A DNA stretch of 55,124 bases from positions 1 through 55,124 of the forward strand of contig JAFPUE010000121.1 of NCBI GenBank assembly GCA_017395555.1, in the 5' to 3' direction. The notes below the pieces were generated by a model that made no database searches, had not been told where the DNA came from, and saw only the letters and a program-made list of their open reading frames with translations. The position numbers and the translations under genes were made by a program. The stretch's first letter is position 1; every line of letters starts with the position of its first letter. Shown here piece by piece: positions 26,667 to 35,864 of this stretch. The stretch is from Ruminiclostridium sp. (lineage in GTDB: Bacteria > Bacillota > Clostridia > Oscillospirales > Ruminococcaceae).

Positions 26667-27706
26667 TAATATAAGCTCCCGGAGTTGACAACGGGCTGCG
26701 CGTCGTGGTTGCCGCAGAGAACTACGAGCAGATTGGAGACCATGACTGCCTTACGCTCGTCATCGAGCTCAACGACGTTCTTTCTGCTCAGCTCCTCCAG
26801 CGCCATTTCTACCATGCCTACCGCGCCGTCAACTATCAGCTTTCTTGCGTCAACAACGGCGGATGCCTGCTGTCTTTGCAGCATGGCGGCGGCTATCTCC
26901 GGCGCGTACGCAAGATATGTTATTCTCGCTTCGACTATTTCAAGTCCCGCGTTCTTTACTCTTTCCTGTATCTCCGCCTTTATACGGTTCGCTACAACAT
27001 CGCTCGAACCGCGCAGGCTTCCCTCGTCCGCGATACCGTCGCCCGTTGTGTCAACGTTCGGTGCAACGTCGTAGGGATAGAGTCTTACAACATTACGCAG
27101 AGCCGTGTCGCACTGCAGGGAGAGGTACTCCTTGTAGTTGTCAACGCTGAACACAGCCTTTGCGGTATCGGTCACTCTCCACATTACCGCGATGCCTATC
27201 TCGATAGGGTTGCCGAGGCAGTCGTTTATCTTCTGCTTCGCGTTATCGAGGGTCATTATTTTGAGGGAGATACGTCTGTCATAAGCGGCAGAGGCGGATA
27301 CCGATACATCGCCGGCGTTTGCTTTGATAATTGCGGCTGCGGCATTTCCCTGCCCTACATCTCCGCTCTGACGGAGCTTTGTCGAAGCTGCGGGATTGAC
27401 AGCCGTGCAGAACGGGTTCACATAGTAGAAGCCGTCGCCCTTGAGTGTGCCGACATACTTACCGAAAAGTGTGAGCACAAGAGCTTCCTGCGGCTTAAGG
27501 ACTTTCAGTCCGAGGAACGGTATCCAGCCTATGAACATCCATATTCCGCAAACGATAAGCAATGTTACCCAAAGCGCACCGCCTTCACTCACATCGGTCT
27601 GTATGATGCCCGCTACGAAACCGACGAACGAGCCTAAATACAGCAGTATTGTAAGCAGCATCATCGCCATTCCGTTTTTCCTTGTCGTATAGATTTTTTC
27701 TGTCAT
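26666..27706 (-). CDS. SPFH/band 7 domain membrane protein
   Basis: 346 residues. Two transmembrane segments at about 14-35 and 45-68 precede a band 7 domain: [20 protein letters not shown], then [42 protein letters not shown], and [40 protein letters not shown] in two stretches. SPFH proteins scaffold membrane microdomains or regulate membrane proteases. The ATG at 27706 follows AAAGGAG; the frame is open further upstream but that part overlaps the promoter. Co-transcribed with a ribbon-helix-helix protein. Confidence 0.92.
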   Translation of the reverse strand: MTEKIYTTRKNGMAMMLLTILLYLGSFVGFVAGIIQTDVSEGGALWVTLLIVCGIWMFIGWIPFLGLKVLKPQEALVLTLFGKYVGTLKGDGFYYVNPFCTAVNPAASTKLRQSGDVGQGNAAAAIIKANAGDVSVSASAAYDRRISLKIMTLDNAKQKINDCLGNPIEIGIAVMWRVTDTAKAVFSVDNYKEYLSLQCDTALRNVVRLYPYDVAPNVDTTGDGIADEGSLRGSSDVVANRIKAEIQERVKNAGLEIVEARITYLAYAPEIAAAMLQRQQASAVVDARKLIVDGAVGMVEMALEELSRKNVVELDDERKAVMVSNLLVVLCGNHDAQPVVNSGSLY

Positions 27707-27750
27707 TTCTATGCACTCCTTTCGGGTATTGAGCCCGTTTTTGTTGTTTG

Positions 27751-27774
27751 TATCAAAGCTCTTTCTCTTTGATA
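27751..27774. promoter_or_regulatory. Candidate operator of the SPFH operon
   Basis: Inverted repeat TATCAAAG-N8-CTTTGATA at the expected transcription start, just downstream of the -10 element. It is a possible autoregulatory site for the ribbon-helix-helix protein (inference). Confidence 0.4.
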
Positions 27775-27779
27775 TCTTT

Positions 27780-27808
27780 ATGATATCACTTTTGTTTCTT
27801 TTTGTCAA
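27780..27808 (-). promoter_or_regulatory. Sigma-A promoter of the SPFH operon
   Basis: Minus strand TTGACA (27808-27803), 17 bp, TATCAT (27785-27780). Confidence 0.78.
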
Positions 27809-27942
27809 TAGGTTTTTGAAAAATTTTTGCTTTTTTGTAAAAAAATCTCCCGCCCGTTAAAAATACGGTGAGAGAGAGCACACGAAGTGACCGGCAAATT
27901 CCGACATTACAGCATAATTACCCTGTTTTCGGAAAATAACTA

Positions 27943-27971
27943 TTGACAACGGAGGGAAAAAATGGTAAAAT
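27943..27971 (+). promoter_or_regulatory. Sigma-A promoter of tRNA-Gly
   Basis: TTGACA at 27943-27948, 17 bp, TAAAAT at 27966-27971, ten bases before the tRNA. Confidence 0.82.
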
Positions 27972-27980
27972 AATATGCAC

Positions 27981-28054
27981 GCGGACATAGTTTATCGGTA
28001 GAACTTCGGCTTCCCAAGCCGACGAGGCGGGTTCGATTCCCGTTGTCCGCTCCA
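27981..28054 (+). tRNA. tRNA-Gly (anticodon CCC)
   Basis: The acceptor stem GCGGACA/TGTCCGC closes the cloverleaf. The anticodon arm TCGGC-TTCCCAA-GCCGA gives anticodon CCC, and the T arm contains GGGTTCGATTCCC. CCA is encoded at 28052-28054. Confidence 0.96.
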
Positions 28055-28440
28055 GCGGGGAACGCCCCGCCGCGAATCCGCCTGCAGTTTCATCTGTGGG
28101 CGGTTTTTTGTGTCGTATCACGCAAGTCTTGTTAAAATCCAAACCGTTCGGTACAGACAGGCGGGGAAGCCCCCGCGGGCAAACCGTCTCGAGCATACAG
28201 CTCGGGGCGGTTTTTCTGCCTCGCAGTCCAGAGAAATATCTAAAGTGTTAACTCCACACAGCCGGCGAGCCGCCGGTCCCAAACCGTCTCGGGTGTACAG
28301 CTCGGGGCGGTTTTTCTTCCTCGCAGCCCAGAGAAATATCTAAAGTGTTAACTCCACACAGCGGGAAGCCCCCGCGGGCAATCCCGTCTCGGGTTTTCCG
28401 AGGCGGGCTATTTTTCTGCCTTGCTGTCCGGAGTAATTAT
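28055..28440 (+). repeat. Tandem array of four two-hairpin terminator repeats after tRNA-Gly
   Basis: Units of about 100 bases. Each has a short GC palindrome that varies between units (GCGGGG-aacg-CCCCGC, GCGGGG-aagc-CCCCGC, CCGGC-gagc-GCCGG, GCGGG-aagc-CCCGC). Next comes an intrinsic terminator (AACCGTCTCG...CGGGGCGGTTTTTCT or similar), then a conserved tail TGCCTCGCAGTCCAGAG-AAATATCTAAAGTGTTAA. Stem sequences differ while pairing is kept. The same repeat follows tRNA-Thr at 43510. The remaining 28441-28524 stretch shows nothing further. Confidence 0.75.
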
Positions 28441-28524
28441 TCCTTCAGCGCCCAATTGTTCACTATATATTCACTACATCTTCGCACGGAAAAACCACCG
28501 CTTTTTTCAGTCAGAAAAAAATAT

Positions 28525-28553
28525 TTGCAAAATCCGGAAAAATGTGTTATAAT
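28525..28553 (+). promoter_or_regulatory. Sigma-A promoter of the secreted-protein gene
   Basis: TTGCAA at 28525-28530, 17 bp, TATAAT at 28548-28553, leaving an 80-base leader. Confidence 0.8.
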
Positions 28554-28636
28554 GTACTTTGTATGAAAACGTAACCAACGCTTTGCCGATTATGCATTGC
28601 TAACTGTGCATCGCGAATTTTTCCCGGGGGTGGATA

Positions 28637-31216
28637 ATGAAAAAAACTGTGCTTAAACTCACCTCCCTGCTGTGTGCGGCGGTCATCGCCGGTGCGGGGA
28701 CCGTGAACGCTTATGCCGACAACAGCTCGTCCGCCGGCAGGAACAATATCCCGGTATCACTGTCCGAGGCGGTAAAGACCTCATACAAGGGCAGCTCCGG
28801 CGTGATCGGGAAGAACGTGAAGCTGACCGGCATCACCGCTTCCAAAAGCGTCATAAACGACTTCGCGAAGAAGGTCAATGCCACCGCCAAGGGAAAGATC
28901 ATACTTCCCGCTGACACAGCCTCACAGACATACTACACCATAAACGGGAACAGCGATAACGGCTATTTCTCCGTGTCCCTCGTCAACGGTCAGTTCTACG
29001 ACTTCTTCCGTATCAACGACAACTATTACCCCGTGAACAAGGTTCTCGACAGCGTTTGCAGGAAGTTGATCGACACCGACGGTACCGAGGACAAGATCCC
29101 GGACCGTATGCTGAAATACCGGCTGCAATGCTCCGAGCCAAAGACCGACAAGGCATATATGACCTGCGCAAAGGCACTCGTTGGCAGGTGGCTCGATACG
29201 CTGAAAACCGAGACCGGCGAATATAAGCTCACCTCGTACAGCTTCAACAACGAGACACTCCCGACGGAGAACGACGCGGTACGCGGTGTCGGACTGATAA
29301 GCGGCGGACGGGAATTCTGCTGCACCGTGGGCTTCGACACACAGGGTACCGGAAAGAACAGCGTCTTCACGATCCCGGAGAACTCCGGCTACAACCGGTT
29401 CTACGACTATTACAGCGGGGCGCTTGTCGTTGTCAGGTGCAGGTGGGAGAACGGTATCTGCCGCATCGTGGATTACGGCAGAGGCGAAAAATATCTCACA
29501 GAAGGGCTTAACGGCATACGCACGGACAGCCCGGCTTACGATACTCTCTTTGATTTCTACCGCGACACCAAGACGGTAGAAAAAATGGACAAAGCGGTGG
29601 TTTACAAGACCACAAGCAATCAGACAAAGGCGGCTTCTTCCCCGATATATATGGCTGACGGCAGGATAGGATATGTTGCGATATATCCGAGAACTTATGT
29701 AAAGACCGGCAAGGACGGCATAAAGACCGCCGTTTATGACAACGCGTTCTTCGGTGAGGACCGCAAGTCAACATACAGCTCTCCCGTAGATTACAAGGAC
29801 GGCGAGGGTGCGCAGAAGGAGAACTTCCACGAGACGTTCTCGCTCGTTTTCGACGATTACAACGGCGACGGCAACGCGGATTTCGCGCTGAAGCAGTCGG
29901 CTTCCGACGAGACAAAGGACGGCGCGAGATACGAGGTGCGGTGTATGTCGAATGACATCACCCCGCGCGGAGAGCGGTTCTCGTTCTTTATGGCGGGACG
30001 CACCGAGGAGTCGATACGTCTCCAGCATATCGACGGCGGCAGATACGTTTACTGGTCAAAGGACAAGAACGGAAAGCTCACGCCCAACGCCGAGATAGAC
30101 GACTACCGTATGTACTCCGAGAGATACTACCTCCCTGCAAAGCTTCGCGCTTACGACGACGAGGATAAGATATACTGCTTCTTCTGGAACAACACCTCAA
30201 AGGACGTGAAAGTCGGCGGGAAGTACCACATCGAGTATAACAAGAACGGCAACTGGGTAGATGTCTCGAAGAACAGAAAGCTGGCGGAGACCACAGCGAA
30301 GGCATACCGCGACACGGAGCTGAAATTCAATATCTCCGGCATCAAGCGCACTCCCGGAGAATACCGCATTGTTATGAAAGTCGGCAATAAGACCGTTTAC
30401 GGCGGGTTCTACATCGGCGGCACGGGCTCGGCAATATCCGTTTCGGCGGAGAGCAGAACGATACCCGCGGGTGCCGATCACATAGAGTTCACAGTGAAGA
30501 ACACCGGTACGGAGCCTGTTCGCATAAGCGAAGCATACATCGCCTCGGACGGCACGAAGGTCACGGAGCTGACCGTCGGCGACAGCCTTGTCCCGGCGGG
30601 TGAGGAAAAGAACTTCGCCGCGGAGCTCGGCAAGGCTCTGACTGCAGGAAAATACACCATTAAGATACCCTACGGTGCCAAAACCGCGTCTTACGCAATA
30701 TCCGTCAAGAACGTAAAGGACAGCGCTCTCACCTTCTTCGGCGGGAAATGCACGGCTTCGCTCACAGACGGAAAACTGGATATCACCGTGAAGAACGGCA
30801 TTTACACAAAAGCCGACGCTTCGCTGAAGCTGTCGGATATCGGCTCGCCCGAGGTGTACCTGAATAATCAATGGACAAAAACGCACTGGATGCTCTACCC
30901 CGTAACAGCCGTGAACGCTTACAGCACAGCGATAAACATTGCTTACGGCAAGTCCCGCACATTCACATTTGCGGACAGCTACAATGCAGTCATGGAAAAT
31001 CCGGAGATACTCGCCGAAGCAAAGGAGCTATACAAATACTACATCGAGTCCCTCGACGAGCGCAAGGGTACCCCGGAATACGAAAAGTACCGGGATATGA
31101 CCTTTGACGAGTTCATGAAGCACATCGCATACGGCGACAGCGAGCCCACCGAACCCCCGAAAGGATCGCTTTACAGGTTAAAGCTCGGCAGCGAGTACAT
31201 ATACTTCGTCAACTGA
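28637..31216 (+). CDS. Large secreted protein with Ig-like C-terminal region
   Basis: 859 residues with a typical signal peptide (basic start, hydrophobic core, cleavage near AYA at residue 27). No enzyme family was recognised. Residues about 395-460 contain FDDYNGDGNADFAL, an acidic DxNxDG-type calcium loop like those of FG-GAP or dockerin repeats. Residues about 590-700 look like beta-sandwich modules of bacterial Ig type (ISVSAESRTIPAGADHIEFT and GKYTIKIPYGAKT). No LPXTG motif or C-terminal anchor is present, so it is probably released or held non-covalently. It is a single-gene unit with its own promoter and terminator. Function unknown. Confidence 0.85.
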   Translation: MKKTVLKLTSLLCAAVIAGAGTVNAYADNSSSAGRNNIPVSLSEAVKTSYKGSSGVIGKNVKLTGITASKSVINDFAKKVNATAKGKIILPADTASQTYYTINGNSDNGYFSVSLVNGQFYDFFRINDNYYPVNKVLDSVCRKLIDTDGTEDKIPDRMLKYRLQCSEPKTDKAYMTCAKALVGRWLDTLKTETGEYKLTSYSFNNETLPTENDAVRGVGLISGGREFCCTVGFDTQGTGKNSVFTIPENSGYNRFYDYYSGALVVVRCRWENGICRIVDYGRGEKYLTEGLNGIRTDSPAYDTLFDFYRDTKTVEKMDKAVVYKTTSNQTKAASSPIYMADGRIGYVAIYPRTYVKTGKDGIKTAVYDNAFFGEDRKSTYSSPVDYKDGEGAQKENFHETFSLVFDDYNGDGNADFALKQSASDETKDGARYEVRCMSNDITPRGERFSFFMAGRTEESIRLQHIDGGRYVYWSKDKNGKLTPNAEIDDYRMYSERYYLPAKLRAYDDEDKIYCFFWNNTSKDVKVGGKYHIEYNKNGNWVDVSKNRKLAETTAKAYRDTELKFNISGIKRTPGEYRIVMKVGNKTVYGGFYIGGTGSAISVSAESRTIPAGADHIEFTVKNTGTEPVRISEAYIASDGTKVTELTVGDSLVPAGEEKNFAAELGKALTAGKYTIKIPYGAKTASYAISVKNVKDSALTFFGGKCTASLTDGKLDITVKNGIYTKADASLKLSDIGSPEVYLNNQWTKTHWMLYPVTAVNAYSTAINIAYGKSRTFTFADSYNAVMENPEILAEAKELYKYYIESLDERKGTPEYEKYRDMTFDEFMKHIAYGDSEPTEPPKGSLYRLKLGSEYIYFVN

Positions 31217-31229
31217 ATACGGACTGTCA

Positions 31230-31268
31230 CTCTCCGACGGCTTTGTGCCGCCGGGGAGCTTTATTTTT
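31230..31268 (+). terminator. Terminator of the secreted-protein gene
   Basis: CTCTCCG-a-CGGC pairs with GCCG-c-CGGGGAG, followed by CTTTATTTTT. Confidence 0.82.
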
Positions 31269-31295
31269 ATACGGCACCGAAAACGGAGAAAACAT

Positions 31296-31324
31296 TTGAC
31301 TTTTGGCGGCAGGTGTGCTATAAT
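31296..31324 (+). promoter_or_regulatory. Sigma-A promoter of the surface-polymer cluster
   Basis: TTGACT at 31296-31301, 17 bp, TATAAT at 31319-31324. It probably serves the four genes to 37655, which are separated by 11 to 32 bases. Confidence 0.82.
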
Positions 31325-31358
31325 ATTATGATAAGTTTTCTCTGAAAGAAAGGCAATC

Positions 31359-33437
31359 ATGAAATTGATCGGTTTGTTGAATAAACGCGTCCTTTTCAAG
31401 GAACGCACTGAAAAGCTCGCCGGTATAATAAACTCACTCGTATTTGCGCTTGCACTCATGCTGTTCTGCGCCGTGTTTCTGAATATGAGCATCGTGCTCT
31501 CGGGCTTGGTGTTCGTGCTTATAGCCGCGGCATTCATTGTCACAAAGCTCTACCGCGTCATGTACAACAATACCGTGCTGGTGCATATCCTATGTGCCGG
31601 CTGCGGGATATACTGCGCATCGCTGATACTTGACATTGCCGCTTTGCGGAGTGACCCCGAAAAAGCGGTCATCGCCGCAGCTTCGGGGATAGTGTTCTTT
31701 GAAGCGACTGAATTTATCTCCGGTATCGCCATGAGCTTTATCGACGAAAAGCCGCACAACGAAAACTTCGGAATGGCTGTGCTCGCCGTTTTTCCGCTGT
31801 TCTTCACGACAGTGATCTTCGTGCCGTCGGAGACTTTTTTCGCGAACTCGGACAGCTTTCTGATAATGTACTCCGATATTGTGCCGTATGTCCTCATAAA
31901 AACGGCATTGCTGACACTGATATCCGCTGTGCTGCTGTGTAGCTTCAATAAAAAACGCTTCAAGATCATAACCCGTATTATTGCGGGAGTGACCCTGTGC
32001 GCCTATGCTCAGTATATGTTCATGAATGGACTTTTGCCGCGCGCTCTCGGTGACAGGGTAGATTGGAATGCGCACACCGTCGAGCTGGTAATTAACGCGG
32101 TGATATGGGTGCTTCTGGCACTGCTCCCAACTGCGGCAGGTATCGTGATCGACAGAGTAAAGGCGCTCAAGGATAAGCCGGCAGCGGAGAATGCACACAA
32201 TTACCTGTCCGCGTTCATAGGCGGTATGCAGCTCATCACTTATGCTGTGCTCCTGTTCACGTCGGATATATGGGAAATGCACGAAGAGCTTGTGCTGCTT
32301 TCAAACACGGAGCAGTTCATTGTCTCCGGAAATAAGAATATCATTACGTTCATCATAGACATGGCTGACCGCAACTACTTCGACGAGGTTTACAGCGATC
32401 ACCCGGAAAAGTTTGAATGTCTTAAAGACTTTACATACTACACCAACGCGTGCATGATGTACGATTCCACGGAATTTTCGATACCGCAGATGCTCACCGC
32501 TTCGCAGGAGCTTCCCGGGACCTCGCTCACGGAATGGCTCGGCAGGGTATGGAACAGCGAGTCGTCGGAGACGTTCTATTCGAGACTGCACGAGAACAAC
32601 TACACCGTGAATGTTTACGGCGATTTCGAGACCGAATACCCGCAGCTTGTCGGAAAGATCGACAATGCCCGCACCGTCGAGCACCGCGATATCAAGGTGG
32701 ACGGGAAAGCTCTTGCTGAGACAGTTGACTGTCTCTCGGCGTACAGGTGGCTGCCGCTTTGCATGAAGGGCATTTACACAAACGCTGACCTCGATTTCAA
32801 CGACGCGGCGCAGATCCCCCTGCAAAGCGTTTATGACAACCGGGAATTTCTGAACGCGACGAACCTTGAAATCTCCGAAAGCGGCGATAACCGCTTCATT
32901 GTCGAGCATATCATCGGCACTCATGAATACACAGGTACTTACTACGAGGAGACGCTTGACTGCCTCGATGTTATTGCGAAATATACAGGGCAGCTCAAAG
33001 AGCTTGGCGTTTACGACGACTCGCTCATTATAATCACCGCTGACCACGGTGAGCACTACAAGCCCGACGATATCCCGATATGGTACATAAAATACCCCGG
33101 CGAGAAGCACAACGAAATGCTTTACAGCAACGCTCCGATATCTCACTCCGACTTCTGCGCAACTTGCCTTTCGGCTGCCGGCCTTTGGCAGGACGGAGAC
33201 TCGGAGCTGTTCGGCAGACCTGTCTCCGAAATAGCCGAGGACGAAGAGCGCACAAGGCTTCTGTTCCAGAGCAACCGCTTTCAATACGTCGGTCCCGTTG
33301 ACTGGAAGATATACTCCGATGCCGAACACATGGGTGCATTGTTCGGATATTACTACACAGGAGACCGTGACGATCTCAAAGCGCGCTGCACAAGCGCCCC
33401 GCCCGATATACTCATCGAGATCACACCGCCGTATTAA
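31359..33437 (+). CDS. Membrane protein with alkaline-phosphatase-fold (sulfatase/phosphotransferase-like) domain
   Basis: 692 residues. About seven to eight hydrophobic segments fill residues 25-310. The extracytoplasmic domain opens with NIITFIIDMADRNYF (metal-binding Asp near 334) and has YDSTEFSIPQMLTA, a likely nucleophile region, then IIITADHGEHYKPDD (metal-binding Asp-His near 561). This is the arrangement of LtaS/sulfatase-type enzymes that transfer phosphoglycerol or phosphoethanolamine to surface polymers. The nucleophilic Thr/Ser is not certain. It is paralogous to the gene at 35865, which shares the layout. Together with the glycerophosphotransferase fusion it suggests teichoic-acid-like polymer work. 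Confidence 0.85.
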   Translation: MKLIGLLNKRVLFKERTEKLAGIINSLVFALALMLFCAVFLNMSIVLSGLVFVLIAAAFIVTKLYRVMYNNTVLVHILCAGCGIYCASLILDIAALRSDPEKAVIAAASGIVFFEATEFISGIAMSFIDEKPHNENFGMAVLAVFPLFFTTVIFVPSETFFANSDSFLIMYSDIVPYVLIKTALLTLISAVLLCSFNKKRFKIITRIIAGVTLCAYAQYMFMNGLLPRALGDRVDWNAHTVELVINAVIWVLLALLPTAAGIVIDRVKALKDKPAAENAHNYLSAFIGGMQLITYAVLLFTSDIWEMHEELVLLSNTEQFIVSGNKNIITFIIDMADRNYFDEVYSDHPEKFECLKDFTYYTNACMMYDSTEFSIPQMLTASQELPGTSLTEWLGRVWNSESSETFYSRLHENNYTVNVYGDFETEYPQLVGKIDNARTVEHRDIKVDGKALAETVDCLSAYRWLPLCMKGIYTNADLDFNDAAQIPLQSVYDNREFLNATNLEISESGDNRFIVEHIIGTHEYTGTYYEETLDCLDVIAKYTGQLKELGVYDDSLIIITADHGEHYKPDDIPIWYIKYPGEKHNEMLYSNAPISHSDFCATCLSAAGLWQDGDSELFGRPVSEIAEDEERTRLLFQSNRFQYVGPVDWKIYSDAEHMGALFGYYYTGDRDDLKARCTSAPPDILIEITPPY

Positions 33438-33469
33438 TAAAGATATATTATGAAAGAAGGAAAACAATA

Positions 33470-33799
33470 ATGAACATCAAACACGAAAAAGCGATAATGA
33501 CTGCTGCCGCTTTATGCGGTTCGGCAGTGGTATTCTCCGTTCCCGCATCGGCGTACATTGATCCCGCCACCACGAGCTACATCATACAGATAGTCGTCGG
33601 CGTAGTCATCGCCTGCGGTACCGCCGCGGGTATCATCTTCAACAAGATGAAGCGCAAGCTGAAGAAAAAGGACGACGGCACCAACACTGCGGAGACCGTG
33701 TCCTCCGGCACCGGCAAGGGCGGTGTCATGACCGCAGCCGATCTGCTCGATGACGAGAACGCGGACGAAAATGCCGATAACGGCAATAGCGAAGAATAA
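33470..33799 (+). CDS. Small YIDPAT-type membrane protein
   Basis: 109 residues. A signal-peptide-like start (ALCGSAVVFSVPASA) is followed directly by YIDPATTSYIIQIVVGVVIA, a transmembrane helix, then KMKRKLKKK and an acidic tail rich in Asp, Glu and Asn. The YIDPA(T/S) plus one helix plus basic stretch pattern recurs in small proteins of surface-polysaccharide clusters, but no function is established. It has AGAAGGAAAA before its ATG and sits between the phosphotransferase and the YidC fusion. Confidence 0.8.
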   Translation: MNIKHEKAIMTAAALCGSAVVFSVPASAYIDPATTSYIIQIVVGVVIACGTAAGIIFNKMKRKLKKKDDGTNTAETVSSGTGKGGVMTAADLLDDENADENADNGNSEE

Positions 33800-33810
33800 T
33801 CGGTACAGTT

Positions 33811-35841
33811 ATGTCAGAGGTGATAGATTTTCTCATCGGCATACTCGGGTATGTGATGAAATTCTGCTATTTTCTGCTGAAGGACTACGGACTGAGCATC
33901 ATACTCTTTACGCTGATAACAAAAGCGGTGCTCTTCCCTCTCAGCATTATGACGCAGAAAAACTCGATACGGATGGTGCAGCTCCAGCCGAAGCTCGACG
34001 AGCTGAAAATAAAGTACATAGACGACAAGGACAAATTCACCGACGAGCAGGTGGCGCTTTACAAGAAATATAAGTACAACCCGTTCCTTGATACCGTTCC
34101 CCTGCTTTTGCAGATACCGATAGTGCTCGGTCTTGTGGGCGTTATCTACCGTCCGCTCAGCTTCGTGCTCGATATCGGCGAAAGCACGATAGGGCGGCTG
34201 AACGACTGGATCGTGAATACCGTCGGCATTACCGACGCAGGCAATATGTTTCAGCTCTCGATACTTGAACAGCTGAAAAACGGCGCAGTCCCGCCTGCCG
34301 ATATCCCCGCGGACGCTCTGCAGAAAATAAACGAGTTCGGGACGCATTTTCTCGGCATTGACCTCGGCAGCACACCCTCATTCACAGGTGACCCGCTGCT
34401 CCTGCTGATACCGCTGCTCGCGGGACTCAGCGCATGGCTTCTGTGCTTCGCGCAGAACAAGCTCAATGTTCTACAGCTTGCACAGGGCAATCTCAACAAA
34501 ATACTCACCACCGTGTTTATGGTTGGATTTTCAACCTACTTCGCGTTCATAGTTCCCTGCGGCGTAGGTCTCTACTGGATATTCGGCAACCTTTTTGCGA
34601 TACCGCTTTTAGTTGTTACGAACCTTGTACTGCCCCCGAAGAAGTACGTCGATTATGATATGCTGCTGCGCACAAGGGAAGAAAAAAAGCGCAAGGAAGC
34701 CGAGTTCAGAAAGTACAGGAAGCGCGAAGCCGCTGATTACAAGCGGTTCTTCGAGGTAAAGGACATGAAGCTGATGTTCTACTCCGAGAGCAACGGCTTC
34801 TATAAATACTACGCGGGAATGCTCGATTATATCCGCGCTCACTCCGACATCACGGTGCACTACGTCACGAGTGACCCGAACGACAGGCTGTTCACAAATA
34901 CGCCGTCGGGGATAGTTCCCTACTATATCGCAAGCGACAGATATCTCGTTCCGCTGTTCATGAAGCTCGACTGTGATATGTGCGTGATGACTATGCCCGA
35001 TCTCGAAAAGTACCACATAAAAAGATCTCGGGTGCGCAATGATATCGAATATGTTTTCGCCTGCCACGGTATCGGAAGTATCATAACCTACCGCAAGGGC
35101 GCGCTCGACCACTACGACACAATTCTCTGCCCAGGAAAGGCGCAGTATGAGGAGATACGCGCTTCCGAGAAGCTGTACGGTACGCATGAGAAGCTGATAG
35201 TCGAAGCGGGATATCCGCTTATCGACGACATGGTCAAGCAGTACAAAAGCACGGAGCATAAAAAGAACGATCCGCCGCAGATAATGATAGCGCCCTCGTG
35301 GCAGCCCGACAACATCATAAGCCTTTGCGGCGAGGAGCTTATCGACAGACTCTCGGAGACGGGATACCGCATAATCCTACGTCCTCACCCGCAGCACGTC
35401 CGTCATGAGCCCGAGACCTTTGCGGCAATGAAGGAAAAGTACGCCGGCAATGACCTTATTGAGATACAGACCGATTTCTCGCAGAACAATCCGGTAATGG
35501 AATCAGACCTGCTTATAACCGACTGGTCTGATATAGCTTGGGAGTTCGCGTTCACCACAAAACGTCCGGTACTCTACATCGACACGCCTATGAAGGTCAT
35601 GAACCCGGAGTTCGACAGGCTGAACATTGAGCCGATAAACAAGAGCCTACGCACGTCGCTCGGAAGGATTATCGGCACGAACGAGCTTGAAAACGCGGCT
35701 TCCGCAGTAAAGGAAATGCTCGCGGACAGAGAGAGATACGCGGAGCGTATAGACGCTGTATATAAGGATCAGATCTATAATATCGGAAGAAGCGGTGAGC
35801 TCTGCGGAAGATACATAATACGCTCACTCGGAGCAAAATAA
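33811..35841 (+). CDS. YidC/Oxa1 insertase fused to a TagB/TagF-like CDP-glycerol glycerophosphotransferase
   Basis: 676 residues in one frame. Residues 1-275 read as a YidC-type insertase: TM1 at about 8-22, YGLSIILFTLITKAVLFPLS, groove arginine in NSIRMVQLQPKLDEL (Arg54), PLLLQIPIVLG, and a C-terminal LYWIFGNLFAIPLL helix. A charged linker (about 285-315) joins a glycerophosphotransferase domain (316-676) with FACHGIG (416-422), IMIAPSWQPD, RPHPQ (524-528) and ITDWSDIAWEFA (569-580), motifs of the Tag/Tar family. A frameshift artefact is unlikely because the junction is continuous and the linker is basic. Flanked by two phosphatase-fold membrane proteins. Confidence 0.9.
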   Translation: MSEVIDFLIGILGYVMKFCYFLLKDYGLSIILFTLITKAVLFPLSIMTQKNSIRMVQLQPKLDELKIKYIDDKDKFTDEQVALYKKYKYNPFLDTVPLLLQIPIVLGLVGVIYRPLSFVLDIGESTIGRLNDWIVNTVGITDAGNMFQLSILEQLKNGAVPPADIPADALQKINEFGTHFLGIDLGSTPSFTGDPLLLLIPLLAGLSAWLLCFAQNKLNVLQLAQGNLNKILTTVFMVGFSTYFAFIVPCGVGLYWIFGNLFAIPLLVVTNLVLPPKKYVDYDMLLRTREEKKRKEAEFRKYRKREAADYKRFFEVKDMKLMFYSESNGFYKYYAGMLDYIRAHSDITVHYVTSDPNDRLFTNTPSGIVPYYIASDRYLVPLFMKLDCDMCVMTMPDLEKYHIKRSRVRNDIEYVFACHGIGSIITYRKGALDHYDTILCPGKAQYEEIRASEKLYGTHEKLIVEAGYPLIDDMVKQYKSTEHKKNDPPQIMIAPSWQPDNIISLCGEELIDRLSETGYRIILRPHPQHVRHEPETFAAMKEKYAGNDLIEIQTDFSQNNPVMESDLLITDWSDIAWEFAFTTKRPVLYIDTPMKVMNPEFDRLNIEPINKSLRTSLGRIIGTNELENAASAVKEMLADRERYAERIDAVYKDQIYNIGRSGELCGRYIIRSLGAK

Positions 35842-35864
35842 TTTCGGTAACAGGTGACAGGGAT

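Noticed and set aside
28055-28440. Possible CRISPR array
   Set aside because: Units are about 100 bases with internal terminators and no unique spacers of constant length; no cas genes.
32301-33467. 388-codon minus-strand frame opposite the phosphatase-fold gene
   Set aside because: Antisense shadow of a well-supported gene; the translation has no domain and no ribosome site. The same applies to long antisense frames at 10673-12175, 37700-39079, 46559-47764, 48200-49336 and 51339-52532.
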